A stretch of DNA of 64,000 bases from Wolinella sp963540505 (GCA_963540505.1 CAUTMV010000007.1:57296-121295), one strand, 5' to 3'. Numbered from the stretch's first letter, positions 32,704-41,885 are shown. The notes: generated by a model not told the origin, from the letters alone. Program-made: numbers and translations.

Positions 32704-33596
32704 TTTTCCACCTCGTAATGTTTTAAAGTCTCCTCAATAAAGCGCATACTCTCCGTGCTCGGGGGCACAAGGGGCAGGCGATACTCTAGGCTGGGAAGCA
32801 GCCCGGCGATATACATCGCCGCTTTGATGGGGATGGGATTGCTCTCGATGAAGAGGGCTTTATTGATCGCAAAGAGCGCGTTATTGATTTTGCGGCTCTC
32901 TTTAAGTTCGCCTGCAAGGGCTTTATGCACGAGCGTAGCAATCTTGCTTGGGAGCAGATTCCCCGTTACAGAGATTGCGCCTAGACCGCCATTAGCGAGA
33001 ATCGGATAGTTAATCGCGTCTTCTCCGCTTGAGATTGCGAGTGCGGGAATCTTCGTGTTTAGCTCGATAATATGCTCCATTGAGCCTGAAGCCTCTTTGA
33101 TTCCATAGATATTTTTCACCTCATTAAACAGCCGTAAAATTGTATTCGTCTCGATATTCACACCCGTGCGTCCGGGGACATTGTAGAGCATTAGCGGAAT
33201 CTCCACGGAATTGGCTACGGCTTTGTAATGCTGATACAATCCCTCCTGTGTGGGTTTATTGTAATAGGGAGTAACGCAGAGAATCCCATGTGCGCCCATT
33301 TTCTCGGCGAATTTCGCCAAATCAATCGCCTCGTGTGTCGAGTTGCTCCCCGCCCCCGCGAGCACCTTGGCATTGCTTCCTTTTGCGATATTCACGGCAA
33401 TTTCGATACACTCTTTGTGTTCGCTATGGCTTAGGGTCGCCGATTCCCCCGTAGTGCCGACGGGGACGAGCCCATCCATGCCATGTGCAATTTGACGAGA
33501 GATTAGCTTCTCGTAGGTTTGCGTATCTATTTTTCCATGCTTAAAAGGCGTAATCAGCGCGCTCATTGCACCATTTGGCGCATCTTGTAAGAACAT
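32700..33596 (-). CDS. dapA: 4-hydroxy-tetrahydrodipicolinate synthase
   Basis: DapA condenses pyruvate with aspartate semialdehyde in lysine and meso-diaminopimelate synthesis. The 298-residue TIM barrel has the Schiff-base Lys167 in YGIKEASGS, Tyr139 in LYNVPGRTG and the substrate motif GTTGESATL. The ATG at 33596 has GAGGAAA before it and fits the longer N-terminus of Campylobacter DapA. The later ATG (MSALITPF) is less likely. Confidence 0.97.
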   Translation of the reverse strand: MFLQDAPNGAMSALITPFKHGKIDTQTYEKLISRQIAHGMDGLVPVGTTGESATLSHSEHKECIEIAVNIAKGSNAKVLAGAGSNSTHEAIDLAKFAEKMGAHGILCVTPYYNKPTQEGLYQHYKAVANSVEIPLMLYNVPGRTGVNIETNTILRLFNEVKNIYGIKEASGSMEHIIELNTKIPALAISSGEDAINYPILANGGLGAISVTGNLLPSKIATLVHKALAGELKESRKINNALFAINKALFIESNPIPIKAAMYIAGLLPSLEYRLPLVPPSTESMRFIEETLKHYEVEK

Positions 33597-33597
33597 T

Positions 33598-34896
33598 CTA
33601 TTTCCTCAAGATTAGGGTCGTGGAGGATCGCTCATCAAAATAACGATTCGCCATTTCGATGATTTTTTCTCGCGTAAGTGTAGAAAATTTTTCTTCAAAC
33701 TCCAATAGTGGAGCGAGATTCCCGCGCGCTAGGTAGCTCCCAAAGAGATTTGCCACCGCGCTACTGCTCTCAAGTTGCAGAATAAATTCGGCTTTGAGAT
33801 TCGCTTTCACCTTTTGTAGCTCATCTTCGCTGACTTCGCCCTTTTTGACTTTTTCAATCTGCTTGTGCAGCTCTTCTTCAAGCTTAAGCGCGCTAATCCC
33901 CTCATTTGCAATCCCTACGAACATAAAAAGCCCCTCATCGGCTAGATCCATATTGTAGGCATAAATTTCATTGGCGAGTTGCTTTTTATCCACGAGTGCG
34001 CGCTGGAGAAGACTGCTTTTCCCCTCACTGAGAATCGCGCCTAGCGCACTGAGCGCGACTTGATCTTCATGGGAAAATGAGGGAATCTTATACGCAAGCG
34101 CGAGCATTTCCACTTCGCTCTCTTTGTGGATTATCGCACGCCGCGCGCCATCTTGCTTGGGCTCGATTGTATGCGGTGCGGGAATCGAGCCCTGATTTTT
34201 GATGGGCTCAAAATATTTTTGTGTCGCTTCAAAAACGCGCTTTGGCTCTATATCGCCCGCGACGACGATAATGGCGTTTTGCGGCTGATAATAGAGCTTA
34301 TGAAAGGCGCGAATATCCTCAATGCTCCATGTTTTAATATCCTCAATAAAGCCAATGGGCGTCCAGTGATAAGAGTGATAGAGATAGGCGGTATTAAAGA
34401 GGCGAAAATAGAGATAGCCTGTGGGGTTGTTATCTGTGCGCCACAGACGCTCCTCGAGCACGACGTTTCGTTCATCTTGAAACTCCTCATCACTAAGCGC
34501 GAGATTTTCCATAATCTCACCAAAAAGCTCAAGCGATTTCTCCAGATTCCCCGAGCTTGAATGCACGTAATAGTGCGTGTAATCAAAGCCCGTAGAAGCG
34601 TTTGTAACGCCGCCAAAATGCTTCACAATCTCATCAAATTCGCCCGCTTTTAGGTTTTTTGTCGATTTGAAATTGAGATGTTCGAGCATGTGCGCGATTC
34701 CGCTTTTGCCCATGGATTCGTTGCGACTTCCCACTTTGTAGAAAATATCCGTCGTGATGACGCCCGTATCGTTGTGCATGGGAATCACAACAACTTTGAG
34801 ACCGTTTTTTAGCGTCTGTTCTTGAAATTCGGGGAGTGATGTTCCCATTAAAACTCCTGTAAAAATAGTGATACCAGCAAGAAGCAAACGCCTCAT
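33598..34896 (-). CDS. Periplasmic M16 zinc peptidase
   Basis: A 432-residue pitrilysin-family protease with an N-terminal signal sequence (MRRLLLAGITIFTGVLMGTS). The inverted zinc motif HMLEH (H69, E72, H73) and the downstream Glu region RNVVLEERLWR are present, so this is the active subunit type. The C-terminal half (about 220-432) is the second M16 domain. It sits between pyrD (4-base overlap) and dapA, the same order as in Campylobacter. Substrates are unknown. Confidence 0.92.
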   Translation of the reverse strand: MRRLLLAGITIFTGVLMGTSLPEFQEQTLKNGLKVVVIPMHNDTGVITTDIFYKVGSRNESMGKSGIAHMLEHLNFKSTKNLKAGEFDEIVKHFGGVTNASTGFDYTHYYVHSSSGNLEKSLELFGEIMENLALSDEEFQDERNVVLEERLWRTDNNPTGYLYFRLFNTAYLYHSYHWTPIGFIEDIKTWSIEDIRAFHKLYYQPQNAIIVVAGDIEPKRVFEATQKYFEPIKNQGSIPAPHTIEPKQDGARRAIIHKESEVEMLALAYKIPSFSHEDQVALSALGAILSEGKSSLLQRALVDKKQLANEIYAYNMDLADEGLFMFVGIANEGISALKLEEELHKQIEKVKKGEVSEDELQKVKANLKAEFILQLESSSAVANLFGSYLARGNLAPLLEFEEKFSTLTREKIIEMANRYFDERSSTTLILRK

Positions 34897-35951
34897 CGCA
34901 CATCAGCACCGATGGCTTCGGAGATGTGCGCGTATCCATCTTTCTCTAGGCACTCTAGGATTCCTTGGTTGATATTTTTGCAAATAAGCGGACCTTTGTA
35001 AATGAGCGCGGTATAGATTTGCACGAGGCTCGCCCCTGCTTTAATGCGCCTATACGCCTCTTGCGCGTTACTAATGCCACCAACGGAAATAAGCGTTGTT
35101 TTGCCAAAGAAAGCCCTGCCCAGCTCCTTAAATAGTGCGTAACTCTTCTCTGTTAGGACTTTTCCGCTGATTCCCCCTGTGTCTTGCGGGTTATTGAGGA
35201 GCGAATAATCGATCGTAGTATTAGTCGCAATAATCCCTTTTGCGCCACTTTTAATCGCCTTGGAGCAGAGCTTTTGCGCTTCATTGATCTCCAAATCCGG
35301 CGAAATTTTTAGAAAAATCGGGGTCTTGGTAATTTTTTTCGCCCTTTTAAAAAGCTCGCCCACGAACCCTTCGTTTTGCAGATTCCTAAGCCCCGGGGTA
35401 TTGGGCGAAGAGAGATTGATGGCGATATAATCCGCAACATCTCCCATATCTCGTAGAAGCGACTCGTAATCTTGCAACGCGTCCTCTTCACTTGTCGTCC
35501 GATTCTTGCCAATATTCACCCCGAGGGGAATCGCATAGGGGTGCAGCGCGCGCAATCGCCTAAATATCGCCTCTGCACCCTCATTATTAAAACCCATGGC
35601 ATTTTGGATCGATTCCTCGCTAGCGTGGCGGAAGAGGCGCGGTTTTGGATTCCCGCTTTGGGGCTTTGGTGTAACCGTGCCAAGCTCCAAATGCGAGAAT
35701 CCTAGCGCGCTTAATGCACGGATCATCGTGGCATTTTTATCAAACCCCGCACCCATCCCCACGGGATTGTAAAAGTGCAAGCCTTCAATCTCCTGAATAA
35801 GGCGGGAATCAAGCACACAAGCGCGCTTTGCCACGGGCTCTAAAAGCGCAGGAATCGCCCCACTTGTGCGCAAAATCCACTCTGCGAGGGTGTGCGCATA
35901 TTCAGGATCGAGCTTGAAGATGTAGGGCTTGATATTTTCATAATTAAACAT
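34893..35951 (-). CDS. pyrD: Dihydroorotate dehydrogenase (quinone), class 2
   Basis: PyrD oxidises dihydroorotate to orotate and reduces menaquinone at the inner membrane in pyrimidine synthesis. The 352 residues include the N-terminal membrane-associating helices of class 2 enzymes (MFNYENIKPYIFKLDPEYAH), the active-site Ser in INLSSPNTPGL and FMN-binding VGGISNAQEAY. It is the first gene of a seven-gene operon (pyrD, M16, dapA, fabL, pgsA, rseP, yggS). Confidence 0.96.
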   Translation of the reverse strand: MFNYENIKPYIFKLDPEYAHTLAEWILRTSGAIPALLEPVAKRACVLDSRLIQEIEGLHFYNPVGMGAGFDKNATMIRALSALGFSHLELGTVTPKPQSGNPKPRLFRHASEESIQNAMGFNNEGAEAIFRRLRALHPYAIPLGVNIGKNRTTSEEDALQDYESLLRDMGDVADYIAINLSSPNTPGLRNLQNEGFVGELFKRAKKITKTPIFLKISPDLEINEAQKLCSKAIKSGAKGIIATNTTIDYSLLNNPQDTGGISGKVLTEKSYALFKELGRAFFGKTTLISVGGISNAQEAYRRIKAGASLVQIYTALIYKGPLICKNINQGILECLEKDGYAHISEAIGADVR

Positions 35952-36223
35952 CTTAAATCCTTGCTAAATTGAGACTTTGGGCGGTTTCACCGCGGGGGAA
36001 TCAAAGCGGCGAATGATATTCAAAAATTGATAAATTCCTCATAAGAGGCACGAAAGGGAGCTTTTGGGAGATAATTTAATAAATACGACATACAGGCAGG
36101 GCTCACACAGAGGCGCAACAGTAGCCCATTCGCTGTGCTAACTCACCAAAGCACAGGAATCTACCCCAGATACTTCCTTAGGGCTAGATTCCCACACTTT
36201 TATGAGTTTGGGTTTGTTAGCGA
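35952..36223. other. Intergenic region with dyads and a short protein-like frame
   Basis: No complete gene is evident. It holds two hairpins: CTGTGCT/AGCACAG (36132-36156) and GGAATCTA/TAGATTCC (36156-36192). A TAGCCC/GGGCTA pairing (36122-36185) could enclose the first hairpin. On the minus strand a 23-codon frame (36020-36091) reads MSYLLNYLPKAPFRASYEEF and ends INF; it looks protein-like but lacks a ribosome site. The pyrD promoter should lie at the left side. Confidence 0.35.
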
Positions 36224-36853
36224 TTAGTTCAAGATATCAGACATATTGCACGCTTGTCGCCATGCTTCTTTATACTCGGGGATATTTTGCACAGATGAAT
36301 CGTTTCTACCCAGCTCGCAAGCCTTTTTTAAATATTGCGCTACTTTGCTTCTATCACCATGATTATGATGATACACGGCAAAATTTTTGCATGCTACCCA
36401 ATCTCCAGCATCGCACGCTCTTTTAACATACTCTGCACCCTTGACGATGTCTTGCGACACACCCTCGCTGTCATAATACACTGATCCAAGATTTTGGCAT
36501 GCGATAACATTTCCCCCATCGCACGCCAGATTGTAGAACTTCGAGGCTTTTTTGTAATCTTGCGGGACGCCATAGCCACCATTGTGATACAAAGCTCCAA
36601 GATCACCGCAACTTGGTGCAAAATACTCATCTTTTTCATTACCCTTTTTGCATACTTTCTCAAGGTAGAATTTAGCCTTTTGATAATCTTTACTAAGACC
36701 CTCTATGCCCAAAAGATAGCACTCACCCAATAAGCTGCAACTAAAGCTATCTCCATCTTTGCACTGCTTATCAAAGTCTTTAGTCTCCTCTTGCGTGAAA
36801 TCTGCAAACGTCAAACTTACCAATACCGCCAAACCTAAAGCAATCTTTCTCAT
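36224..36853 (-). CDS. Exported Sel1-like-repeat (Hcp-type) protein A
   Basis: A 209-residue secreted protein with signal peptide MRKIALGLAVLVSLTFA. It has about five Sel1-like repeats of 36-40 residues, each with two Cys that would form a disulfide bridge (for example CKDGDSFSC, ACDGGNVIAC, ACDAGDWVAC), as in Helicobacter cysteine-rich proteins. These are solenoid interaction proteins in the periplasm or outside the cell. It is a close paralogue of the gene at 43880-44512 and shares its signal peptide and poly-G promoter. It has no GGAATC words, unlike its neighbours. Confidence 0.88.
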   Translation of the reverse strand: MRKIALGLAVLVSLTFADFTQEETKDFDKQCKDGDSFSCSLLGECYLLGIEGLSKDYQKAKFYLEKVCKKGNEKDEYFAPSCGDLGALYHNGGYGVPQDYKKASKFYNLACDGGNVIACQNLGSVYYDSEGVSQDIVKGAEYVKRACDAGDWVACKNFAVYHHNHGDRSKVAQYLKKACELGRNDSSVQNIPEYKEAWRQACNMSDILN

Positions 36854-36875
36854 CTTTTCTCTTTGTATAAGTAAA

Positions 36876-36900
36876 ATTATACCGACATTCTGCCCCCCCC
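36876..36900 (-). promoter_or_regulatory. Promoter with G8 tract, candidate phase-variable switch
   Basis: On the minus strand eight G (36893-36900) are followed after 11 bases by TATAAT (36876-36881), then by the SLR gene start 23 bases later. The tract is preceded by TTTTTTAAGC. The same words and the same 11-base spacing occur before the SLR operon at 43.6 kb, where the tract is G11. Slippage in the tract would change the distance from upstream elements to the -10. Confidence 0.65.
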
Positions 36901-36995
36901 GCTTAAAAAATTGATAAAATCGTGTAAGCAGCGTGAAGCAGGCAAGACAAGTGTAGGCAGGGCAAAGTAAGAGGTGTTGTGAGGTCTGTTGTGTG

Positions 36996-37017
36996 AGGCG
37001 ATTCCCAAGAATCGCCT
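36996..37017. terminator. Perfect 9-bp inverted repeat after the porin gene
   Basis: AGGCGATTC (36996-37004) and GAATCGCCT (37009-37017) form a stem with a 4-base loop, 14 bases after the porin stop. On the minus strand T5 comes before the stem and not after it, so it is an atypical terminator, perhaps acting from either side. Confidence 0.5.
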
Positions 37018-37031
37018 AAAAAGCGCGGTAA

Positions 37032-38213
37032 TTAGAAGCTGTAACTCATCCCGACGCTCACTTGCGTGAGGCTGGGATAACCCGGCTGGGCTTTGAAAGT
37101 TCGATCGTAGGTCAAAAGCCCCTTGAAGTGTCGTGTGAATGCGTGATTGAGCCAAATGCTCAGCTCGCTTTGTCGATAATTTTTGTCATCATCTAGCGTT
37201 GGTGTGCGCTGGCGTTTGTATTCAGTCGTGCCGTATGCCGCTGCGATGGAGAGATTGTCGATGGAGGTGGAGAGTAGCCCATAGACCGTGCTCGTATCTC
37301 GCGCATACATCACATCGCCTTCTTCAAAAGGAGTGATGAGGTCGCCGGTGATTCCGAGGCTTCCGCGCCCTATTTTCCGACCCGATTGCACATAGGCAAG
37401 CGCGAGCTTCGTGCCGAGGAATTTCAGATAAACCTGCCCTTCTGCGACCGAGCCGAGATCTCTGCTGTGTTTCTCATCGCTCATCGCAAAATGCGCCAGT
37501 GCGCCGAAAGTGAGCTCCCTATTTGCGGGGAAATCGAGCATTGCTTTTGCGCCCGCTCCGTGGAAAATGCTCTCGGCGTGGAGCCCGTATCCTTTGAGAC
37601 TGAAGAAATCGTTGAATTTGTAGGTGATTCCCACATTGGCGACCCCGCTGTGGTTTTGCTTAGGGTTGGTGCGTTGGAATCCGAACATCTCTTTGAGGTA
37701 GGCGCGCCCTCGTGCACGAGACCAGATGATGTCGATTTTGAGATTTCGGACAGAGGTGCTTGTGATTCTGATTGCGTCATTGATTTTTGTCATCCAGTCC
37801 GTGTTGATGGGCTGGCGACCGATTCTTATCGCGGTTCCGCCGCTTGAGTATTCCACATAGAGCCTAGAGAGCAGCACGCGGTCGTCTCGGTAGATTCTCT
37901 CGGACGCATCTCCCCTGCCATGTGCGGTCATAAAATTTTCATCGTCCTCGTAAAAAGGAGCGGAGCCTCGGAATCCCGTCGCGAATCGGAGATTGTAAAG
38001 GAGGTCGGTTTGGTAATTGAGCGCAATTGAGCCGACTGCCCATGAGGTGTTGTTGTAGTATTGAGTTTGCCGCCCTTCCGTGACGTGACGATCCTCAAAG
38101 TATGTGCCGATGTCTCCGCTGAAGCTGCCATTTTTGAAAGCCTCTTCAAGTGTGTAGCTATTTGCCAGCGCGATTCCTGCACATGCTACAAATAAGAGCA
38201 GATTTCTTTTCAT
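37032..38213 (-). CDS. OprD-family outer membrane porin
   Basis: A 393-residue outer-membrane beta-barrel with a signal peptide (MKRNLLLFVACAGIALA) and a C-terminal aromatic residue in VGMSYSF. Typical family pieces are SYTLEEAFKNGSFSGDIGTY, SRLYVEYSSGGTAIRIGRQP and the amphipathic strand pattern throughout. Such Opr-type porins in Campylobacterota take up small acids or amino acids; the substrate here cannot be read. It is monocistronic, with its own TATAAT promoter and a dyad after the stop. Confidence 0.85.
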   Translation of the reverse strand: MKRNLLLFVACAGIALANSYTLEEAFKNGSFSGDIGTYFEDRHVTEGRQTQYYNNTSWAVGSIALNYQTDLLYNLRFATGFRGSAPFYEDDENFMTAHGRGDASERIYRDDRVLLSRLYVEYSSGGTAIRIGRQPINTDWMTKINDAIRITSTSVRNLKIDIIWSRARGRAYLKEMFGFQRTNPKQNHSGVANVGITYKFNDFFSLKGYGLHAESIFHGAGAKAMLDFPANRELTFGALAHFAMSDEKHSRDLGSVAEGQVYLKFLGTKLALAYVQSGRKIGRGSLGITGDLITPFEEGDVMYARDTSTVYGLLSTSIDNLSIAAAYGTTEYKRQRTPTLDDDKNYRQSELSIWLNHAFTRHFKGLLTYDRTFKAQPGYPSLTQVSVGMSYSF

Positions 38214-38262
38214 GTCGATTCCTTTGATTGTGATTTCTTCAATTTTGAACGCGTTTTGGCGG

Positions 38263-38268
38263 ATTATA
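38263..38268 (-). promoter_or_regulatory. -10 box of the porin gene
   Basis: A perfect TATAAT on the minus strand, 49 bases before the porin ATG. AAAGGA lies just before the start codon. The leader of about 40 bases is AT-rich. Confidence 0.55.
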
Positions 38269-38320
38269 CTAAATCGTAGCGGATTCCTCCATCTCGTGCT
38301 CGCCTGTGTGAAGCCAAGCC

Positions 38321-39202
38321 TTAGATGAATTTCAGCGTCTCGATTCCGTCATCTATGGACGCGATATCGCTACTCTCGCCTCTTAAAAGCGCAAAAAAGC
38401 TCTCCAGCTCGCCTGCTAATGCTTCGCCTTTTTTGACAAATATATTTTTCTGAGTGAAAGAGTTTGCATCGACGTGGGTGTAAAATTTGAGCTCTTGCGC
38501 GATTAAATCCGCCCTGAAAACGCCCTCTTTGCAGAGAATCTCCACTTCTCGCTGCTTGAAGCTGCTAAGCCAGCACAGACGGATATGCGCAAGAATGTCA
38601 TCTTGCAGCTTCAGGCTGATGTTTGCACTATCTTCGCAGGTGGCGTGGCGGTGGCGCGATTTTGCGATGTGCGATTCCGTGATTTCCCTCCGGCTTAGGA
38701 ATCGGATCAGATCAATATCATGCACGCCAAGGTCTGCGAGCACGCCTACATCGGCGATCCTAGCGGGGAAGGGCGAAATTCGCGTGGTGTGGATTGCGTA
38801 GATGGTTTTGTCTTTTAGCTCGTTTTTTAGCGCGGTAATGACCGGGTTAAACCGCTCTACATGCCCTAAAACCGCCTTTACACTCATTTTGCTTGCGAAC
38901 TCTTTTAGCTCTCTTGCTTCGGCTAGATTCCTCGCCAGAGGTTTTTCGATGAGGACGTTAATGCCCTTTTGCATGCACGCTTTTGCGCTCTCCACATGAA
39001 AAGACGTAGGCGTGGCGATGATTGCAACCTCGGGTGTGTGGTTTTTGAGTAGCGCATCAAGATTTCTGTAATGAGCGATATTTGGCTCACTTTTTGATAT
39101 AGGGTCGCAGGTGGCGATTACCTCGGCATTTGGGATATTTTTCAGAGTTTTTAAATGGTTTTTCCCCATCACCCCCAAGCCGATGATTGCTACTTTAAGC
39201 AT
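38321..39202 (-). CDS. Gfo/Idh/MocA-family sugar-nucleotide oxidoreductase
   Basis: A 293-residue NAD(P)-dependent oxidoreductase with an N-terminal Rossmann motif IIGLGVMGKNHLKTL and the family block IEKPLARN, whose Lys is catalytic. The C-terminal half is the beta-sheet substrate domain. The start overlaps the end of the aminotransferase gene by 8 bases. The pairing with a DegT aminotransferase recalls WbpB-WbpE, which make a 3-amino sugar acid on UDP-GlcNAc. The product here is not known. Confidence 0.8.
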   Translation of the reverse strand: MLKVAIIGLGVMGKNHLKTLKNIPNAEVIATCDPISKSEPNIAHYRNLDALLKNHTPEVAIIATPTSFHVESAKACMQKGINVLIEKPLARNLAEARELKEFASKMSVKAVLGHVERFNPVITALKNELKDKTIYAIHTTRISPFPARIADVGVLADLGVHDIDLIRFLSRREITESHIAKSRHRHATCEDSANISLKLQDDILAHIRLCWLSSFKQREVEILCKEGVFRADLIAQELKFYTHVDANSFTQKNIFVKKGEALAGELESFFALLRGESSDIASIDDGIETLKFI

Positions 39203-40277
39203 TATTGACCGTCTTTATCACGAGGTCTTGCTCCTCTTTTGTGATAAACGCGCTCATAGGCAACGCCATAATGTCCTCGCTGACCGCCTCACTCACGCTA
39301 AAATCGCCCTTTTTGTAGCCAAGCTCTTTAAAGACGCTCTGCAGATGAAGGGGCACGGGGTAGTAGATTCCCGTCGGGATTCCCCGCTCTTTGCACGCTT
39401 TGAGAACTCGCTCGCGATTTTTCACGCGGATACAATATTGAGCATAGACGCTCCGATTCTTGCCCAAAATATGCGGCACGGTCACATTTTGCAGGTGCTC
39501 GTCATAATAGCGCGCCACTTCGGCTCTTTTGGTGATTTCGTCATTCAGATGAGCGAGTTTTACATTCAAGATTCCCGCTTGCAACGCGTCCAGCCTGCCG
39601 TTAATCCCGATGTGTGTGTGAATATATCGCTGCTCTGAGCCGTGATTGAGCCTGATTCTTATCTCTTTGGCGAGCGCGTCATCACTCGTGAAAATCGCCC
39701 CGCCATCGCCATAGCAGCCAAGCGGTTTAGCTGGGAAAAATGATGTTGTGGCAACACGTGAGAGATTCCCCGACCTCACCCCCTCTTGCGTCGCGCCAAA
39801 GCTCTGCGCCGCGTCCTCGATCACGCTTAGATTGTGCTTTTTGGCGATTTCATTAATTTGCTTCATATCGGATATTTGCCCAAAAAGCGACACAGGCATG
39901 ATCGCTTTAGTGCGTTTTGTGATGGCTTGCTCGATTTTATTCGCATCGATATTGTAGGTCTTCTCATCAATGTCCACAAATACGGGTTTTGCGCCCACTA
40001 ATGCAATCATTTCCGCAGTGGCAAAAAAGGTAAAAGGCGTGGTAATGACCTCATCGCCCGCTTTGATTCCTAGAGCAAGGAGCGACAAAAATATCGCGCT
40101 TGTGCCGCTACTGCACGCAATCGCATATTTTGAGCCGACGAAATCCGCCAGATTCGCCTCCAAAGTCGCGACTTTCTGCCCGCCGATGTAGTTGCTTGTG
40201 TTGAGCACCTCGGCGATTTGGCTGTCGATTTGGGCTTTATATTTTTGGTATTGTGATTGCAGGTTGATGAAGTCCAT
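39195..40277 (-). CDS. DegT/DnrJ/EryC1 sugar aminotransferase
   Basis: A 360-residue PLP-dependent aminotransferase that acts on keto-sugar nucleotides. The PLP lysine is K184 in SFFPAKPLGCYGDGGA. Other landmarks are SGTSAIFLSL for phosphate binding and EDAAQSFGA. It resembles WbpE/WlbC. It is translationally coupled to the Gfo/Idh gene that follows. A -10 (CATAAT, 40322-40327 on the minus strand) lies about 45 bases before the ATG. Confidence 0.87.
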   Translation of the reverse strand: MDFINLQSQYQKYKAQIDSQIAEVLNTSNYIGGQKVATLEANLADFVGSKYAIACSSGTSAIFLSLLALGIKAGDEVITTPFTFFATAEMIALVGAKPVFVDIDEKTYNIDANKIEQAITKRTKAIMPVSLFGQISDMKQINEIAKKHNLSVIEDAAQSFGATQEGVRSGNLSRVATTSFFPAKPLGCYGDGGAIFTSDDALAKEIRIRLNHGSEQRYIHTHIGINGRLDALQAGILNVKLAHLNDEITKRAEVARYYDEHLQNVTVPHILGKNRSVYAQYCIRVKNRERVLKACKERGIPTGIYYPVPLHLQSVFKELGYKKGDFSVSEAVSEDIMALPMSAFITKEEQDLVIKTVNNA

Positions 40278-40385
40278 GGAGCGATTCCTTAGTAGATTTG
40301 CCTAAAATTTATGAAGCCTCAATTATGCCACAACGCTGCTAAAAGCTGCAGTGTTTTGCGGGCACCATTTTCGCATTCGCAGTGC

Positions 40386-40423
40386 CGATTCCCTGATCGG
40401 ATCGGGTGCATTGCGCGGGAATC
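40386..40423. repeat. Inverted pair of GGGAATCG before gltX
   Basis: CGATTCCC (40386-40393) and GGGAATCG (40416-40423) face each other just upstream of the gltX promoter. No gene ends here, so the pair is not explained as a terminator. Confidence 0.5.
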
Positions 40424-40438
40424 GGGCGTATTTTGCGT

Positions 40439-40444
40439 TAAAAT
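40439..40444 (+). promoter_or_regulatory. -10 box of gltX
   Basis: TAAAAT lies 27 bases before the gltX ATG, and AAGGAA precedes the start codon. It is the only good candidate in the gap. Confidence 0.4.
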
Positions 40445-40471
40445 GCGCTCTAAAATTTTAAGGAATCCCTA

Positions 40472-41860
40472 ATGATTGTAACACGTTTCGCCCCCTCTCC
40501 TACGGGGAATCTGCATATCGGTGGACTACGCACCGCGCTTTTTAGCTATCTGTTTGCACGTAGAAATGGCGGGAAATTCCTCCTAAGGATTGAAGACACG
40601 GATTTGGCGAGGAATTCTCACGACGCGACCAAGGCGATTATTGAGGCGTTTAGCTGGGTGGGACTGGATTATGACGGCGAAGCGGTCTATCAATCCAAGC
40701 GATTCCCGCTCTATACCGAATATATCAATCGTCTCATCAGTGAGGGGAAGGCGTATTATTGCTACATGAGCAAAGAGGAGCTTGATTCCCTGCGTGAGGA
40801 GCAAAGGGCGCGGGGTGAGACGCCAAAATATGACAATCGCTATCGGGATTTTAAGGGCACGCCCCCGGCGGGAATCGCCCCGGTGGTGCGGATCAAAGCT
40901 CCGCTTGAGGGCTACATTGAGTTTCGCGACGGAATCAAGGGCGAGATGAGGATTGCCGCAAAAGAGCTTGATGATTACATTATCGCGCGTAGCGATGGGA
41001 CGCCGACTTATAATTTTGTCGTCTCGATTGATGATGCGCTCATGGGTGTTACGGACGTGATCCGTGGCGATGATCATCTGAGCAACACGCCCAAACAGAT
41101 CATCATCTATCAGGCTTTGGGCTTTAAGATTCCGAAGTTTTATCACGTGCCGATGATTTTAAACCCTGAGGGCAAAAAGCTTAGCAAACGTGATGGAGCG
41201 ATGGGTGTGATGGATTATAAACGCGCGGGGTATTTGCCTGAGGCAGTGCTGAATTTCCTCGTGCGACTGGGCTGGAGTCATGGAGATCAGGAAATTTTCT
41301 CGCTCAAAGAGATGTTGGAGAGCTTTGATCCAAGCGACATCAACAGCTCGGCTTCCGCATACAACGCGGAGAAATTCCTCTGGCTCAATCATCACTATAT
41401 CAATCAGAGCAGCAACGAAAGGCTCGAGGCACTTCTGGGCGAGCTGGGAATCGCACCGCTAAATCGGCATGCGCGCGAAATCCTCTACCCCGCGCTTAAG
41501 GAGCGGTGCAAAACGCTTGTGGAGTTTGGCGAGGTGCTTAGCGAGATTGTCCATGCGCCTAGGGAATATGAGGCAAAACTGCTCGATAAGGTCGGGAATC
41601 GCGAGAGTGCAGAGCTGTTAGAGAGTTATGCAAGTTACCTGCGCGCACTTCCTTTCCCTGATTCCCCCAAAGAGATTGAGGAATCCACGCAGCGATTCCT
41701 CGAAGAATGCGGCGCAAAGAGCGGGAAGCTTTTTATGGCGGTGCGTTTAGCACTCCTTGGTAAAGGCGGTGGCGTGGGAATCTTTGAGGTGATGATTGCG
41801 CTGGGCAAAGAAGAGAGTGTGAGGAGGATTGACGCACTCATCGCGATTTTGAATAAATAA
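40472..41860 (+). CDS. gltX: Glutamyl-tRNA synthetase
   Basis: A class I synthetase charging tRNA with glutamate. The 462-residue protein has the HIGH motif as HIGG (16-19, in PSPTGNLHIGGLRTA) and the KMSKS motif as KLSKRDG. Campylobacterota usually carry two gltX copies, one of which charges tRNA-Gln for later amidation. I cannot tell from this sequence alone which copy this is. The ATG follows AAGGAATCCCTA. Confidence 0.94.
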   Translation: MIVTRFAPSPTGNLHIGGLRTALFSYLFARRNGGKFLLRIEDTDLARNSHDATKAIIEAFSWVGLDYDGEAVYQSKRFPLYTEYINRLISEGKAYYCYMSKEELDSLREEQRARGETPKYDNRYRDFKGTPPAGIAPVVRIKAPLEGYIEFRDGIKGEMRIAAKELDDYIIARSDGTPTYNFVVSIDDALMGVTDVIRGDDHLSNTPKQIIIYQALGFKIPKFYHVPMILNPEGKKLSKRDGAMGVMDYKRAGYLPEAVLNFLVRLGWSHGDQEIFSLKEMLESFDPSDINSSASAYNAEKFLWLNHHYINQSSNERLEALLGELGIAPLNRHAREILYPALKERCKTLVEFGEVLSEIVHAPREYEAKLLDKVGNRESAELLESYASYLRALPFPDSPKEIEESTQRFLEECGAKSGKLFMAVRLALLGKGGGVGIFEVMIALGKEESVRRIDALIAILNK

Positions 41861-41885
41861 CCACGTAAAATCCAAGGAGACTATT

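Noticed and set aside
35952..36223. IS200/IS605 transposon end
   Set aside because: There are subterminal-like hairpins, but no transposase or TnpB sequence could be recognised and no target motif was found.
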